This document shows positions 1-7,701 of a stretch of DNA of 52,366 nt, piece after piece (within the stretch, counting starts at the first letter, position 1; the number at the start of each line of letters is the position of its first letter). Position numbers and translations under genes: made by a program. This DNA comes from Candidatus Rifleibacteriota bacterium (GTDB lineage: Bacteria > Muiribacteriota > Ozemobacteria > Ozemobacterales > Ozemobacteraceae): contig JAHISQ010000057.1 in NCBI GenBank assembly GCA_018818125.1, positions 1 through 52,366 of the forward strand. Reading direction: 5' to 3'. The notes under the pieces were generated by a model, which saw only the letters and a list, made by a program, of their open reading frames with translations, was not told the DNA's origin and did not search any database.

Positions 1-433
1 CAATCGAGGCGCTTTTTTCGCCAGGATCAGGAGGGTAAAACAGGTCATGCTGCTCGACGTAAGCTGCGATTTCCATGAGCAGCACACCAGGTTCGACAGT
101 CAGGGTAAGATTGTCATGGTCGAGCTCAACAATCTTGTTCATACGGGCAGTGCTGAGCATGATTCCGCCATGCAACGCGACAGCGCCACCTACCAGTCCG
201 GTGCCCTGCCCGCGCGGAGTTACCGCGATTTTATTGGCGTTGGCGTATTTGAGAATTGCTGCGACCTGCTGCACATTTTCGGGATTAACCAACAACTCAG
301 GAAACTTGTGCAGGTCGCCAAGCTCATCGTGACTGAAGTCTTCGTGAATATCGCTGCCGCACACCAGGTTTTCGCGTCCGCACACTGAGGCTATGTAATC
401 GATATCGTTCTGCGTCAGTTGTTTATAGCTCAT
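1..433 (-). CDS. FAD-linked 2-hydroxyacid dehydrogenase, GlcD/LctD-like (5' part only)
   Basis: The first 144 codons are present; the gene runs off the left edge. The protein is the flavoprotein dehydrogenase that oxidises a 2-hydroxyacid such as lactate or glycolate. Visible is the N-terminal FAD-binding (PCMH-type) half: TPRGQGTGLVGGAV, the glycine-rich loop that binds FAD pyrophosphate, then RMNKIVELD and TVEPGV, typical of the GlcD family. The start ATG at 433-431 overlaps the stop of the upstream etfA as ATGA, so the two are translationally coupled. Gene order etfB-etfA-dehydrogenase equals lctB-lctC-lctD of Acetobacterium woodii, in which lactate oxidation is driven by electron confurcation; substrate identity here is inferred from that order, not from substrate residues, which lie outside the window. 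Confidence 0.88.
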   Translation of the reverse strand, partial: MSYKQLTQNDIDYIASVCGRENLVCGSDIHEDFSHDELGDLHKFPELLVNPENVQQVAAILKYANANKIAVTPRGQGTGLVGGAVALHGGIMLSTARMNKIVELDHDNLTLTVEPGVLLMEIAAYVEQHDLFYPPDPGEKSASI

Positions 434-1620
434 ATCAACGAACCGCCTCTTCTGATTTTTTCGAGCAACGCAGGTACAACCTGATAGAGATCACCAATAA
501 CAGCATAATGCGCAACATCAAAAATTGCTGCGCGCGGGTCGTTATTGATGGCAATAATGTTATCTGCGCCCTGCATGCCGGCAGCGAACTGCACCGAACC
601 TGACACGCCACAGGTAATGATGAGCTTTGGTTTAACTGTGCGACCGCTCAAACCGATCTGCAGGCGTGGGTCGAACCAGCCCTGTTCAATCAGCGGTCGG
701 GTGCCGGCAGTCATGGCATCAAGCTTTTCGGCAAGCTCATAAACCATCTGCAGATCAGCTTCTTTTTTAATCCCTTTGCCAGCAACAATTATCGCTTCGG
801 CATCCTCGATCGAGCGCACCTTTTCCTTCCGCCTGACTTCGAGCAATTCTATCGCCGAATAGAGCCGTGAAGGGTCGATCTGGCAGTGCTCAACCAGACC
901 GGTTGACTGCGTTTTTTCCGGGGCGTTGAAAATTTTATATCTGACCGTCGCAAACTGCGGGCGGTGGTGTGGCGTGTGGATATGAGCCATGATGTTACCG
1001 CCGTATGCCGGCCTGATCTGGTCAATATCGGTGTTCGAGTTAATATCGAGTATTGTGCAGTCTGCAGTCAGACCGGTTCGGAAGCGGGCTGCCACACGTG
1101 GCGCCAGTGAGCGACCAATAGAAGTGCCGCCAACCAGAACACCAGATGGCTTTACCAGGTTGATAAAATCTTCGAAAACAGCAGTATAGGGTTCGATTTT
1201 GAAGTGACCGAGCTCAGGTTGATCATAGACAAACACCTTGTCAACACCATATTCAAGCAGCTGACTGGCAAGATTTTTAACACTATCACCGATCAGCAGA
1301 CAGAAAACCGGTTGCCCGGTTTTGCCGGCCAGCTCACGCGCCTTACCGATCAACTCAAAGCTGACTGGGTGAATAACCGCATTGAGATGCTCAATATAAA
1401 CAGCAATACCCTGCCAGTCCTGTTTGTTGACCGTAACTTTTCGCGGCGGTTCGGCCAGCACAAAAACATCAGGTCTACGCTTGATACAGATCCGGCACAT
1501 GCGGCAACCAGCATTGATTTCAACGCTGTCGCCAGCCTTTTCTATTGCATTGAATGGGCACAAAGCCAATAACTCATCGATATTTTGCCCGGTAAATGGA
1601 AGAATTTTTATGTTGCTCAT
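430..1620 (-). CDS. etfA: Electron transfer flavoprotein alpha subunit with N-terminal Fe-S domain
   Basis: This 396-residue EtfA/FixB carries FAD between EtfB and the partner dehydrogenase. The C-terminal FAD domain shows the family signature (GLSGRTVKPKL, ITCGVSGSVQF, AINNDP, VIGDLYQVVP). The N-terminal ~65 residues are a ferredoxin-like extension of the type seen in bifurcating EtfA proteins (LctC, CarE). Only one 4Fe-4S site looks complete: LCPFNAI supplies one cysteine and GCRMCRIC three. The second CP motif reads RRP, without cysteine, so one cluster rather than two is expected. It overlaps etfB (stop) and the downstream dehydrogenase (start) by four bases each, one operon of three genes. 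Assignment to the ETF family is firm; the confurcating role is inferred from the extension, the partner and the gene order. Confidence 0.93.
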   Translation of the reverse strand: MSNIKILPFTGQNIDELLALCPFNAIEKAGDSVEINAGCRMCRICIKRRPDVFVLAEPPRKVTVNKQDWQGIAVYIEHLNAVIHPVSFELIGKARELAGKTGQPVFCLLIGDSVKNLASQLLEYGVDKVFVYDQPELGHFKIEPYTAVFEDFINLVKPSGVLVGGTSIGRSLAPRVAARFRTGLTADCTILDINSNTDIDQIRPAYGGNIMAHIHTPHHRPQFATVRYKIFNAPEKTQSTGLVEHCQIDPSRLYSAIELLEVRRKEKVRSIEDAEAIIVAGKGIKKEADLQMVYELAEKLDAMTAGTRPLIEQGWFDPRLQIGLSGRTVKPKLIITCGVSGSVQFAAGMQGADNIIAINNDPRAAIFDVAHYAVIGDLYQVVPALLEKIRRGGSLI

Positions 1621-2405
1621 AAGAATTTAAGCTCGTTAAGTTTCGCAAATATCTTTTCCGAAAGCACTTCTGACGAATCCTGCCAGGTTTCGCGCTCAGA
1701 AGAAATCTTTGGCGGAAACACCTTTATAACCTGCGTTGGCGAGCCCTTGAGTCCGTATCTTTCGGGTTCGCTATCGGGCAGATCGGCCAGCGTCAGTCGT
1801 CGGATTGGTCGTTCTTTCGTCGCCATTTTAAGTTTGAAAGATGGCAATCTGGGCTGAAAAATGCCTTTTTCGACAGTGATCAAGCAGGGATAGTTTACCC
1901 GCACGACTTCTACGGTTTCAGGCATATCCATTTCTACGACCATACCTTTGTCGTCAGATTCGACGATATGCCGAACATAAGCCAAGTGTGGAATATTGAG
2001 AAATTCGGCAATTTCAGGGCCAACCTGGCCGGTATCGCCATCTGTTGTCTGGCGACCGCAAATAACTATGTCTGGCAGGCCAAGCGACAATATTCCCTGT
2101 GAAAGGGCATAAGCGGTCGCCAACACGTCTGCTCCGGCGAAATTGCGATCACTAAGCAATATGCCTTCATCAACGCCAAGCGTGTAAGATTCGCGAATAG
2201 CCGCCTCAGCTTGTTGAGGACCCATACTGATCGCACAGATATGTGCCTGATGAGCCTCTTTCAACTTCACTGCAGTTTCGATAGCATAGAGATCAAACGG
2301 GTTGATCTTGCTGTCAATACCGCCGCGCTTCAACGTCATGGTTTCAGGGTCAATATCGACTTTGGTCGAATCTGGCACCTGTTTGATACATACAAATATT
2401 TTCAT
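1617..2405 (-). CDS. etfB: Electron transfer flavoprotein beta subunit
   Basis: This 262-residue EtfB/FixA is the first gene of the ETF-dehydrogenase operon. It starts MKIFVCIKQVPDS, typical of the family, and has VICGRQTTDGDTGQVGP at about residues 118-134. The DGDT-QVGP form of this loop is the one found in bifurcating or FixA-type ETFs, where the site holds a second FAD, rather than the AMP-binding form of mitochondrial ETF. That supports an electron-bifurcating or confurcating complex. No strong Shine-Dalgarno precedes the ATG at 2405; a TAATAT hexamer lies only six bases before it on the minus strand, so a very short leader is possible. Confidence 0.93.
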   Translation of the reverse strand: MKIFVCIKQVPDSTKVDIDPETMTLKRGGIDSKINPFDLYAIETAVKLKEAHQAHICAISMGPQQAEAAIRESYTLGVDEGILLSDRNFAGADVLATAYALSQGILSLGLPDIVICGRQTTDGDTGQVGPEIAEFLNIPHLAYVRHIVESDDKGMVVEMDMPETVEVVRVNYPCLITVEKGIFQPRLPSFKLKMATKERPIRRLTLADLPDSEPERYGLKGSPTQVIKVFPPKISSERETWQDSSEVLSEKIFAKLNELKFL

Positions 2406-2606
2406 GGCGACATATTACAACAGGTCAGCAGAAAAAAACTACGCCACTTTAACATGCAATTTGATATTTTTTTCGCAATCTGATGTCTAAAATTCATCTA
2501 TTTCCTTCGGCATTTTGCTGGCAACTATCGCCAAAGCTTTCCATAAACTGACTGCAAAGCCCTTCCTGGCTGGCTTAACATTATCCCCAAACAACAAAAC
2601 CACTCA
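2406..2606. other. Divergent intergenic region between etfB and the secreted protein gene
   Basis: The 328 bases between the divergent genes hold the sigma-54 promoter described separately for the plus strand, and an AT-rich stretch before etfB on the minus strand. No reading frame here looks coding. Confidence 0.6.
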
Positions 2607-2622
2607 TGGCATAGAAATTGCT
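2607..2622 (+). promoter_or_regulatory. Sigma-54 (-24/-12) promoter
   Basis: The sequence TGGCAT-AGAAA-TTGCT matches the RpoN consensus TGGCAC-N5-TTGCW at every invariant base, with exactly ten bases between GG and GC. It lies about 110 bases upstream of the secreted protein gene at 2734. RpoN promoters need an AAA+ enhancer-binding protein; none is encoded in this window. Confidence 0.75.
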
Positions 2623-2733
2623 TTGTGCCAATTTGCTCTTTGATCATACAAATTTGAAAGAGTGATTGGGTCGGCAACCTCAAGTCCATAACAGATGCCA
2701 AGTTTTCACTGATGTAAAAAGAAGAGGTAAACT

Positions 2734-3288
2734 ATGAAACGCAATTATTCAAAAGTCCTGTCTGTTCTCCTTATTTGTTCTTTCGTGCTCACGTCTTTTT
2801 CACAGGTTTTTGCCGGAGACAATGGGTATTCCTGCCTGAACCAAATTTATTCTGACCTGAACACAGCCTACAACATCGTCAATGGCGGAAATTTTTATAC
2901 AGAAACCCAGAACGCCCGACCCTACCTCAGCCATGCCCAGAAACTGCTGAAAAGGCAGCCTTGCGCCAGACATCTGGCCCGCAGCCTTGACCGCGAGATC
3001 GACAAAGCCAAAACCGAAATTCTCTGGAACAACAAGCACGACGCGATTGCCAGAATCAGCTGTGCAATTCAAATGGTAGAAAACATGAACAGCAGGGGCA
3101 CCGGAAGCACACAGACTAACCAGCATACCAACAGTTCAAATTCTGGAGCGGGATCGCTGATTGCGGCTCCGGTCGCCATAGGCCTGGGGGCTATACTTGT
3201 TGGCATATTCAAAGGCTTTAACTGGGGTTATAGTCGCACAAGAGTCACTCCGCCCCGCCTGCCAACTTCTGTTGTGCCGGTAAGATAA
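2734..3288 (+). CDS. Secreted protein of unknown function with C-terminal hydrophobic segment
   Basis: No family is recognised for this 184-residue protein. Residues 1-27 form a clear signal peptide ending SQVFA, so it is exported. The mature part is mostly helical and has cysteines in SCLNQ, QPCARH and ISCAIQ, compatible with disulfides outside the cytoplasm. A Ser/Thr/Asn-rich linker (about 118-138) leads to a hydrophobic glycine-rich segment (SLIAAPVAIGLGAILVGIF) that could anchor the C-terminus. A purine-rich Shine-Dalgarno (AAGAAGAGG) precedes the ATG. The gene stands alone between a sigma-54 promoter and a strong terminator, so it is an independently controlled, RpoN-dependent envelope protein. 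Confidence 0.75.
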   Translation: MKRNYSKVLSVLLICSFVLTSFSQVFAGDNGYSCLNQIYSDLNTAYNIVNGGNFYTETQNARPYLSHAQKLLKRQPCARHLARSLDREIDKAKTEILWNNKHDAIARISCAIQMVENMNSRGTGSTQTNQHTNSSNSGAGSLIAAPVAIGLGAILVGIFKGFNWGYSRTRVTPPRLPTSVVPVR

Positions 3289-3329
3289 TCGTCCATAACA
3301 AAATGCGCGACGTTAGGTAATCGAAACCC

Positions 3330-3366
3330 GGCAGTTGTCACAAATCCTGTGGCAGCTGCTTTTTTG
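3330..3366 (+). terminator. Rho-independent terminator of the secreted protein gene
   Basis: A 12-bp stem (GGCAGTTGTCAC with GTGGCAGCTGCT, three G-U pairs), a seven-base loop and a run of six T residues end the transcript 41 bases after the stop codon at 3288. Confidence 0.85.
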
Positions 3367-3535
3367 TATCCATTACATTTCTATTTGTATGTATCAAACA
3401 GGTATTACATTCTTTAAACGACGGAAACAGACTTGCCCGACTTTGTCGCCAACATGCGGCGTAAATGACGCAGTCATTTTTATACTGCGAGTAGAGTTTT
3501 CGCTGTTAGAACCAATTTCTGCATTCTTACAGAAT

Positions 3536-3551
3536 TGGCATACAGTTTGCT
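3536..3551 (+). promoter_or_regulatory. Sigma-54 (-24/-12) promoter
   Basis: TGGCAT-ACAGT-TTGCT again gives exact RpoN spacing (ten bases between GG and GC) and shares TGGCAT/TTGCT with the site at 2607-2622. It would start transcription near 3562, giving the hydrolase gene at 3779 a leader of about 215 bases. Confidence 0.75.
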
Positions 3552-3561
3552 GCTAATATAA

Positions 3562-3778
3562 TTAGAAAAAGGTAGTGTTGAAACTGCCTCAAATTCGGCG
3601 ATATCGTACTCGTCCTGATCGCACACGGCCTCAGTCCACGCCAGACCGGAAACCCCGGCAAGCCTGCACTGTCGCTCGCAGTCGATCGGTCTGATTTATG
3701 GTGTCGGCTCCTTAAATCGTGCCCGAACTCAATCAAGATTTCGGCAGTCTTCTACTGCCAACAAACAAGGAGTCCATC
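3562..3778 (+). ncRNA. Long structured 5' leader, possible cis-regulatory RNA
   Basis: The leader holds several helices visible by eye: GGTAGT/ACTGCC (3571-3576 with 3583-3588), CAGACCG/CGGTCTG (3642-3648 with 3687-3693) enclosing smaller stems, and GGCAGT/ACTGCC (3743-3748 with 3754-3759) eight bases before the AAGGAG Shine-Dalgarno. The first and last hairpins have nearly the same arms, so the 5' GGTAGT can also pair with the 3' ACTGCC, giving two exclusive folds near the ribosome binding site. No known riboswitch class was recognised. Confidence 0.45.
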
Positions 3779-4606
3779 ATGTACAAAATTCAATTCATTG
3801 GAGTTGGAAGCGCGTTCACAACTCGCGACTACTACCAGTCTAACGCCCTGGTCATTTCCGGGTCCGGAAAAAAATTGCTCATAGACTGCGGCACTCAGGC
3901 CCAGTTCGCTCTCGAAGAACTTGGCATCACTAACTCAAACATTGGCAAGGAAATTGACGGCGTCTATGTTTCGCATCTGCATGCAGATCACATTGGCTCG
4001 ATGGAGTGGCTGGCTCTGGTGACCTACTTCAATCCCGGCTGCAAGAGGCCTAAACTGTTCGGCATTCAGTCCCTGATGTCAGACCTGTGGAACAGAAGCC
4101 TGCGCGGCGGCCTCGAAACCCTGGAAGGCAAGATAGCCAACCTCACTGACTACTTCGAGTGCCATCCGGTGCGTATCAACAACTCATTCGTCTGGGAAAA
4201 CATTCGCTTCACACCAGTACAGACCGTACATGTCGTCAGTGGCATGCAGATTCAGCACAGCTACGGCCTGATCATTCAGGAAATCGGCTGCAGCCACAAA
4301 GTCTTTCTTACTACCGACACCCAGTTCGCACCCTACCAGATGCGCAAATTCTATGAACAGTGCGACATGATTCTGCACGACTGCGAAACCGCTCCTTTCA
4401 AGTCTGGCGTTCACGCGCATTACGACGACCTCAACACCTTACCTGAACATCTCAAGGCAAAAATGTGGCTCTATCACTACCAGCCAAATCCGCCACAAGA
4501 CAGCGTAGCTGACGGCTTTCTCGGCTTTCTCGTCAAAGCACAGACATTGGTCATAGAAGAAGCTCATCACGAAAAAAACGAGCAGAAAGAAAAATCTGCA
4601 GCATAG
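3779..4606 (+). CDS. Metallo-beta-lactamase-fold hydrolase
   Basis: This 275-residue metallo-hydrolase resembles the RNase Z / cyclic-nucleotide phosphodiesterase branch of the MBL superfamily. The zinc motif HLHADH is at residues 66-71; further ligands are likely in LTTDTQF and ILHDCE, with HAHYDD and WLYHYQ near the C-terminus. It has no signal peptide, so it acts in the cytoplasm. The start at 3779 was chosen over an earlier in-frame GTG at 3719 because AAGGAG lies seven bases before it and the earlier site falls inside the structured leader. The last ~20 residues are a charged Lys/Glu tail. The substrate cannot be told from sequence. Transcription is probably from the sigma-54 promoter at 3536. 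Confidence 0.85.
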   Translation: MYKIQFIGVGSAFTTRDYYQSNALVISGSGKKLLIDCGTQAQFALEELGITNSNIGKEIDGVYVSHLHADHIGSMEWLALVTYFNPGCKRPKLFGIQSLMSDLWNRSLRGGLETLEGKIANLTDYFECHPVRINNSFVWENIRFTPVQTVHVVSGMQIQHSYGLIIQEIGCSHKVFLTTDTQFAPYQMRKFYEQCDMILHDCETAPFKSGVHAHYDDLNTLPEHLKAKMWLYHYQPNPPQDSVADGFLGFLVKAQTLVIEEAHHEKNEQKEKSAA

Positions 4607-4619
4607 TAACCCAGGCGTC

Positions 4620-4648
4620 TTGACAGCATAAATCTGTAAACCAGTAAT
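4620..4648 (+). promoter_or_regulatory. Candidate sigma-70 promoter of a small RNA
   Basis: A perfect -35 (TTGACA, 4620-4625), a 17-base spacer and AGTAAT (4643-4648, four of six matches to the -10) lie 13 bases after the hydrolase stop codon. The predicted start, about 4655, falls exactly at the first base of a perfect hairpin, and a terminator follows within 90 bases. Confidence 0.5.
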
Positions 4649-4654
4649 AATGAT

Positions 4655-4742
4655 TTACGATGTTCTAATAACATCGTAAGACGCAAACAGCTTACAGCGG
4701 GTGGGAATGCTCCAGCAAGCTCCCCACCCGTTTTTTCTTTTA
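4655..4742 (+). ncRNA. Candidate small RNA of about 87 nt
   Basis: The interval has three parts: a perfect 10-bp hairpin with a five-base loop (TTACGATGTT 4655-4664, AACATCGTAA 4670-4679), an unpaired linker of 18 bases (4680-4697), and a Rho-independent terminator. This is the layout of a trans-acting sRNA. A promoter-like sequence is correctly placed upstream. The alternative is that the hairpin is just part of the 3' end of the hydrolase mRNA. Confidence 0.45.
4698..4742 (+). terminator. Rho-independent terminator
   Basis: The 8-bp stem CGGGTGGG (4698-4705) with CCCACCCG (4723-4730) is followed by TTTTTTCTTTT. It ends the hydrolase transcript and the candidate sRNA. The minus side of the stem has no T-run, so it works in one direction only. 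Confidence 0.88.
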
Positions 4743-4755
4743 AAGATTTACGGCG

Positions 4756-7581
4756 TCACTGGTTAGGATCTTCTATATAGCCGACTTCCTGCGCAACTTC
4801 TTCCGGGCGACGGGCATGCTTATAAATCTTCAGCTCATCGATCAAGACTCTGTTTGCAGGCGATTTTCCGATAGCACGGCCAAAGCTCATGGGTCCAATA
4901 ACTGATCCCAGACCAGCCTGCGGCGAATCCATCACCGTTGCGCCATCAAGCTGCACGCGAAGATTACCCTTGGGGCCTTCCCATGCAACTGCCAGATGAT
5001 ACCAACGACCAACAGCAGGCGCATGATTCTTGAGAAGGCTGACACTGCCATGTCCACTACGATTCTGGAGTTGATAAAACAACGTTGCACGGCCGGACTT
5101 ATTGATAACAAAACTGAACAAATCACAATCGAAGACTTCCATGTAAGCCAGTGATTCTTCGGCAGGATTATGATCAAGCATGAACCAGAACTGGACGGTC
5201 CAGCAGGGTGGCAATAAAATATCCTCGCCTTCTTCAAGCACAATTGGGCGATGCTCCGCCGCTGAGAGACTCAAAGCGAGACCTTCCTTTCCATCGACAA
5301 AGGCGCGACCAGACAGGCCATCAGCAAGAGAAGTGAGAGCTAACGGATCTGTACCTATTGAGCCTTCAAAAGACAGCACAAGAAACGGAGATGCATTCAG
5401 AAGAGCCTCTGGAGTGGTTTCTACGTTTTGAGAAGCAGGTGCAACATTCTCCGTGAAAGATTCACCGGCATTAAGATCCCAGAGCAGAATTGTCGAATCC
5501 TGCCCGCCAGTTGCCAGATAGCGGCCACCAGGAGAAAAAGCGACAGCGCTGACCCGCCCTCTGTGCCCCTTGAGAACACGACCAGATCCTTTACCCAATT
5601 CGACCTGCACCAAAGAACTGTCACCCCAGGCTGGTTTGGCGATTAGTTTTCCATCAGGACCAATTTGCTCCTGACCTGCAAACGTGCCCACGCATGAGGG
5701 AAAATAGATCTTCTCGCCTGATGAAGCGATCTTAATCACATTGCCGCCCTTTTCATAAGACCCACCGTTAATTATAAGCTGCCCATTCGGCGAAAACATC
5801 GGCACCGACGTATAGGTCATCCTGGTTGGAATCGCCATTCTGAAGCGCTCATGCCCACTTTCTACCTCATAGAAAATCAGAGTCTGATCTGCGCTGGCAG
5901 AAGCTGCCGCTTGTGAAGCTGAAGTAACTGCCAGGCATGAACCATCGGCTGAAAGAGCCATTCCAGCCAGGCGCTCTGGCGAAGGGAACTCCATTTTCAG
6001 CTTCATTTGATCGACATCCCAAACCTGCAGCACATTTGCAGGCGGTTCGGCATCCTTTATCGACGAGGAACGAGCTGTGATGACGGCTCGACGGCCATCG
6101 CGAGAAACTGCTGCCGGGCAACGCGAATAGCCGCCGGCAAAATGACCTGAGCCAGTCTGCGCTATAACAGCTTTATCTTTGAGTGACCAGACTACCAGTC
6201 GGCCATACGAAAGCAACAAAGCCCGATCTTTATCCAGCACCTTTAAGATAACTGGGGCCGAAGCTACCATATGAGACGAAATCAGTTGTCCTTTCAGCAG
6301 ATCCCACTCCAGCAATTCGCCATTAGCGCCAACACTCAACAGGCCGGCACCATCCTGAGTGAATGCAAGAGATTTGATAACTCCAGAATGTCCAGATTCA
6401 GGGCTGATTTCGATTTTACGAACCAGATCCCAGATCCGGATCGAACCATTGTTGAATCCTGCAGCCAGCAATCTTCCGTCGGGAGAAAAACTCAACGAAC
6501 GTAAATACTGCCCATCTAACGTCGCGCTGAATACCGTTTCCCCGGCAGCGACATCCCAGACCCTGATCTTGTTTAAATCGACACCAGCAATTCTTTCGCC
6601 AGCCTTCGAAAACGCAATCGGACTAGAACCAAACGGAACTTGCCTGGGAACTGGCGATACATTGAGCTTCCAGATGACAGCCTTACCAGCTATGACCGCC
6701 GCAAAACTGTTCCTGTCGGCAGAAACAGCAAAAGACTTAAAGGCTCCAATATTAATTTCAGAAGATTTGTTCCAGCTTTCAAGATCCCACCGCTGAAATT
6801 TGCCGCTGACTGTAATCGCAATCAAACTTATATTATCAGCGCCAAAAACGATAAGGCGCGCCGGATCGGCAGAATCGCCCAGTCGGCGATGCGGCATTCC
6901 AGAAGCAGCATCCCATATCTGAATATTGCTACCCGAAGCTGTGGTGGCATACCAGCGCTGGTCAGAAGAGCATGCAAAAAAACTTTCAGACAATCCACTG
7001 TCGCCGATCAGTCGCTGCGATATCTTTCCATCAGAGATGCGGCGAATCTGAAATATCGATGCATATTGTTCTACAGCAACAAATGACTCGCCATCTGGCA
7101 ATGGCGTAACCTGCCCAATTTTCTGCCAGGCCGGAAGCTGCCAAAGTTCTTTGCTGCTCTCAACATCCCAGCATGAAATCGTTTTGTCATAACTGCCTGC
7201 AATAAGAGTTCGGCTGTCAGAAGCAAAAAACATAGAAGTAACAGCATCACCATGTCGCAGTCGAACACTGCCCAAACGACGCATAGCTTCTGGTGGCAAT
7301 ACATCACCCTGATCGTCAACACGATCAACATCAGGCGGTAAAATTCTGTCAGAATGCACCGGCAACTGGAGTAAAACTTCTTCTTCGAGTAATTCAGCGT
7401 TACCATGTCGTTTGGCTGCCAAAAGAGCTTTTTCTGCCATTATCATCTGGTTACGTTTCTGCTCAGACTTTCGGTTGTCCATAAACAAGCCAAACAAAAC
7501 AACCGCCACTATTGTCAGTATCAGGATCAGGCAGGTCAGCTTCCCAGCTCTTAAAGTTACACATTGAGATTTATGCAGCAT
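4756..7581 (-). CDS. Membrane-anchored WD40-repeat protein with C-terminal LamG domain
   Basis: This 941-residue protein has an N-terminal signal anchor (about residues 15-35, LTCLILILTIVAVVLFGLF), a charged linker, then many WD40 repeats between about residues 100 and 720; clear units end in SCWDVE, RIWDLV and LLWDLN and carry S-PDG-LLA-G motifs. Two seven-bladed propellers would fit the length. The last ~190 residues match a concanavalin A-like/LamG-3 fold (WTVQFWFMLD, RWYHLAVAWEG, LIDELKIYKHARRPEEV). It is a surface or periplasmic scaffold; no enzymatic motif is seen. The start at 7581 has no clear Shine-Dalgarno. It stands alone and is divergent from the malic enzyme gene. Confidence 0.85.
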   Translation of the reverse strand: MLHKSQCVTLRAGKLTCLILILTIVAVVLFGLFMDNRKSEQKRNQMIMAEKALLAAKRHGNAELLEEEVLLQLPVHSDRILPPDVDRVDDQGDVLPPEAMRRLGSVRLRHGDAVTSMFFASDSRTLIAGSYDKTISCWDVESSKELWQLPAWQKIGQVTPLPDGESFVAVEQYASIFQIRRISDGKISQRLIGDSGLSESFFACSSDQRWYATTASGSNIQIWDAASGMPHRRLGDSADPARLIVFGADNISLIAITVSGKFQRWDLESWNKSSEINIGAFKSFAVSADRNSFAAVIAGKAVIWKLNVSPVPRQVPFGSSPIAFSKAGERIAGVDLNKIRVWDVAAGETVFSATLDGQYLRSLSFSPDGRLLAAGFNNGSIRIWDLVRKIEISPESGHSGVIKSLAFTQDGAGLLSVGANGELLEWDLLKGQLISSHMVASAPVILKVLDKDRALLLSYGRLVVWSLKDKAVIAQTGSGHFAGGYSRCPAAVSRDGRRAVITARSSSIKDAEPPANVLQVWDVDQMKLKMEFPSPERLAGMALSADGSCLAVTSASQAAASASADQTLIFYEVESGHERFRMAIPTRMTYTSVPMFSPNGQLIINGGSYEKGGNVIKIASSGEKIYFPSCVGTFAGQEQIGPDGKLIAKPAWGDSSLVQVELGKGSGRVLKGHRGRVSAVAFSPGGRYLATGGQDSTILLWDLNAGESFTENVAPASQNVETTPEALLNASPFLVLSFEGSIGTDPLALTSLADGLSGRAFVDGKEGLALSLSAAEHRPIVLEEGEDILLPPCWTVQFWFMLDHNPAEESLAYMEVFDCDLFSFVINKSGRATLFYQLQNRSGHGSVSLLKNHAPAVGRWYHLAVAWEGPKGNLRVQLDGATVMDSPQAGLGSVIGPMSFGRAIGKSPANRVLIDELKIYKHARRPEEVAQEVGYIEDPNQ

Positions 7582-7641
7582 ATATTGCTAAATTTAACAC
7601 AGAAAATTTAAAATGCATTATCGATTGTAAAACATACCCCC

Positions 7642-7670
7642 TTCAACAAATGATTCACAAATGTTAGTAT
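7642..7670 (+). promoter_or_regulatory. Candidate promoter of the malic enzyme gene
   Basis: TTCAAC, 17 bases, then TAGTAT. The -10 covers an in-frame ATG at 7669, which therefore would not be transcribed; this argues for translation from 7702. Confidence 0.4.
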
Positions 7671-7701
7671 GTGGCAAAATAAGCAAGGTTTGAGCGATAA
7701 A

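Noticed and set aside
3335..3556. Open frame of 73 codons between the secreted protein and the hydrolase
   Set aside because: It begins inside a terminator, covers the sigma-54 promoter, has no Shine-Dalgarno and its composition is not protein-like.
7669..7701. Upstream ATG as the malic enzyme start
   Set aside because: It lies within the likely -10 element and has no ribosome binding site; the 7702 ATG was preferred, although not with certainty.
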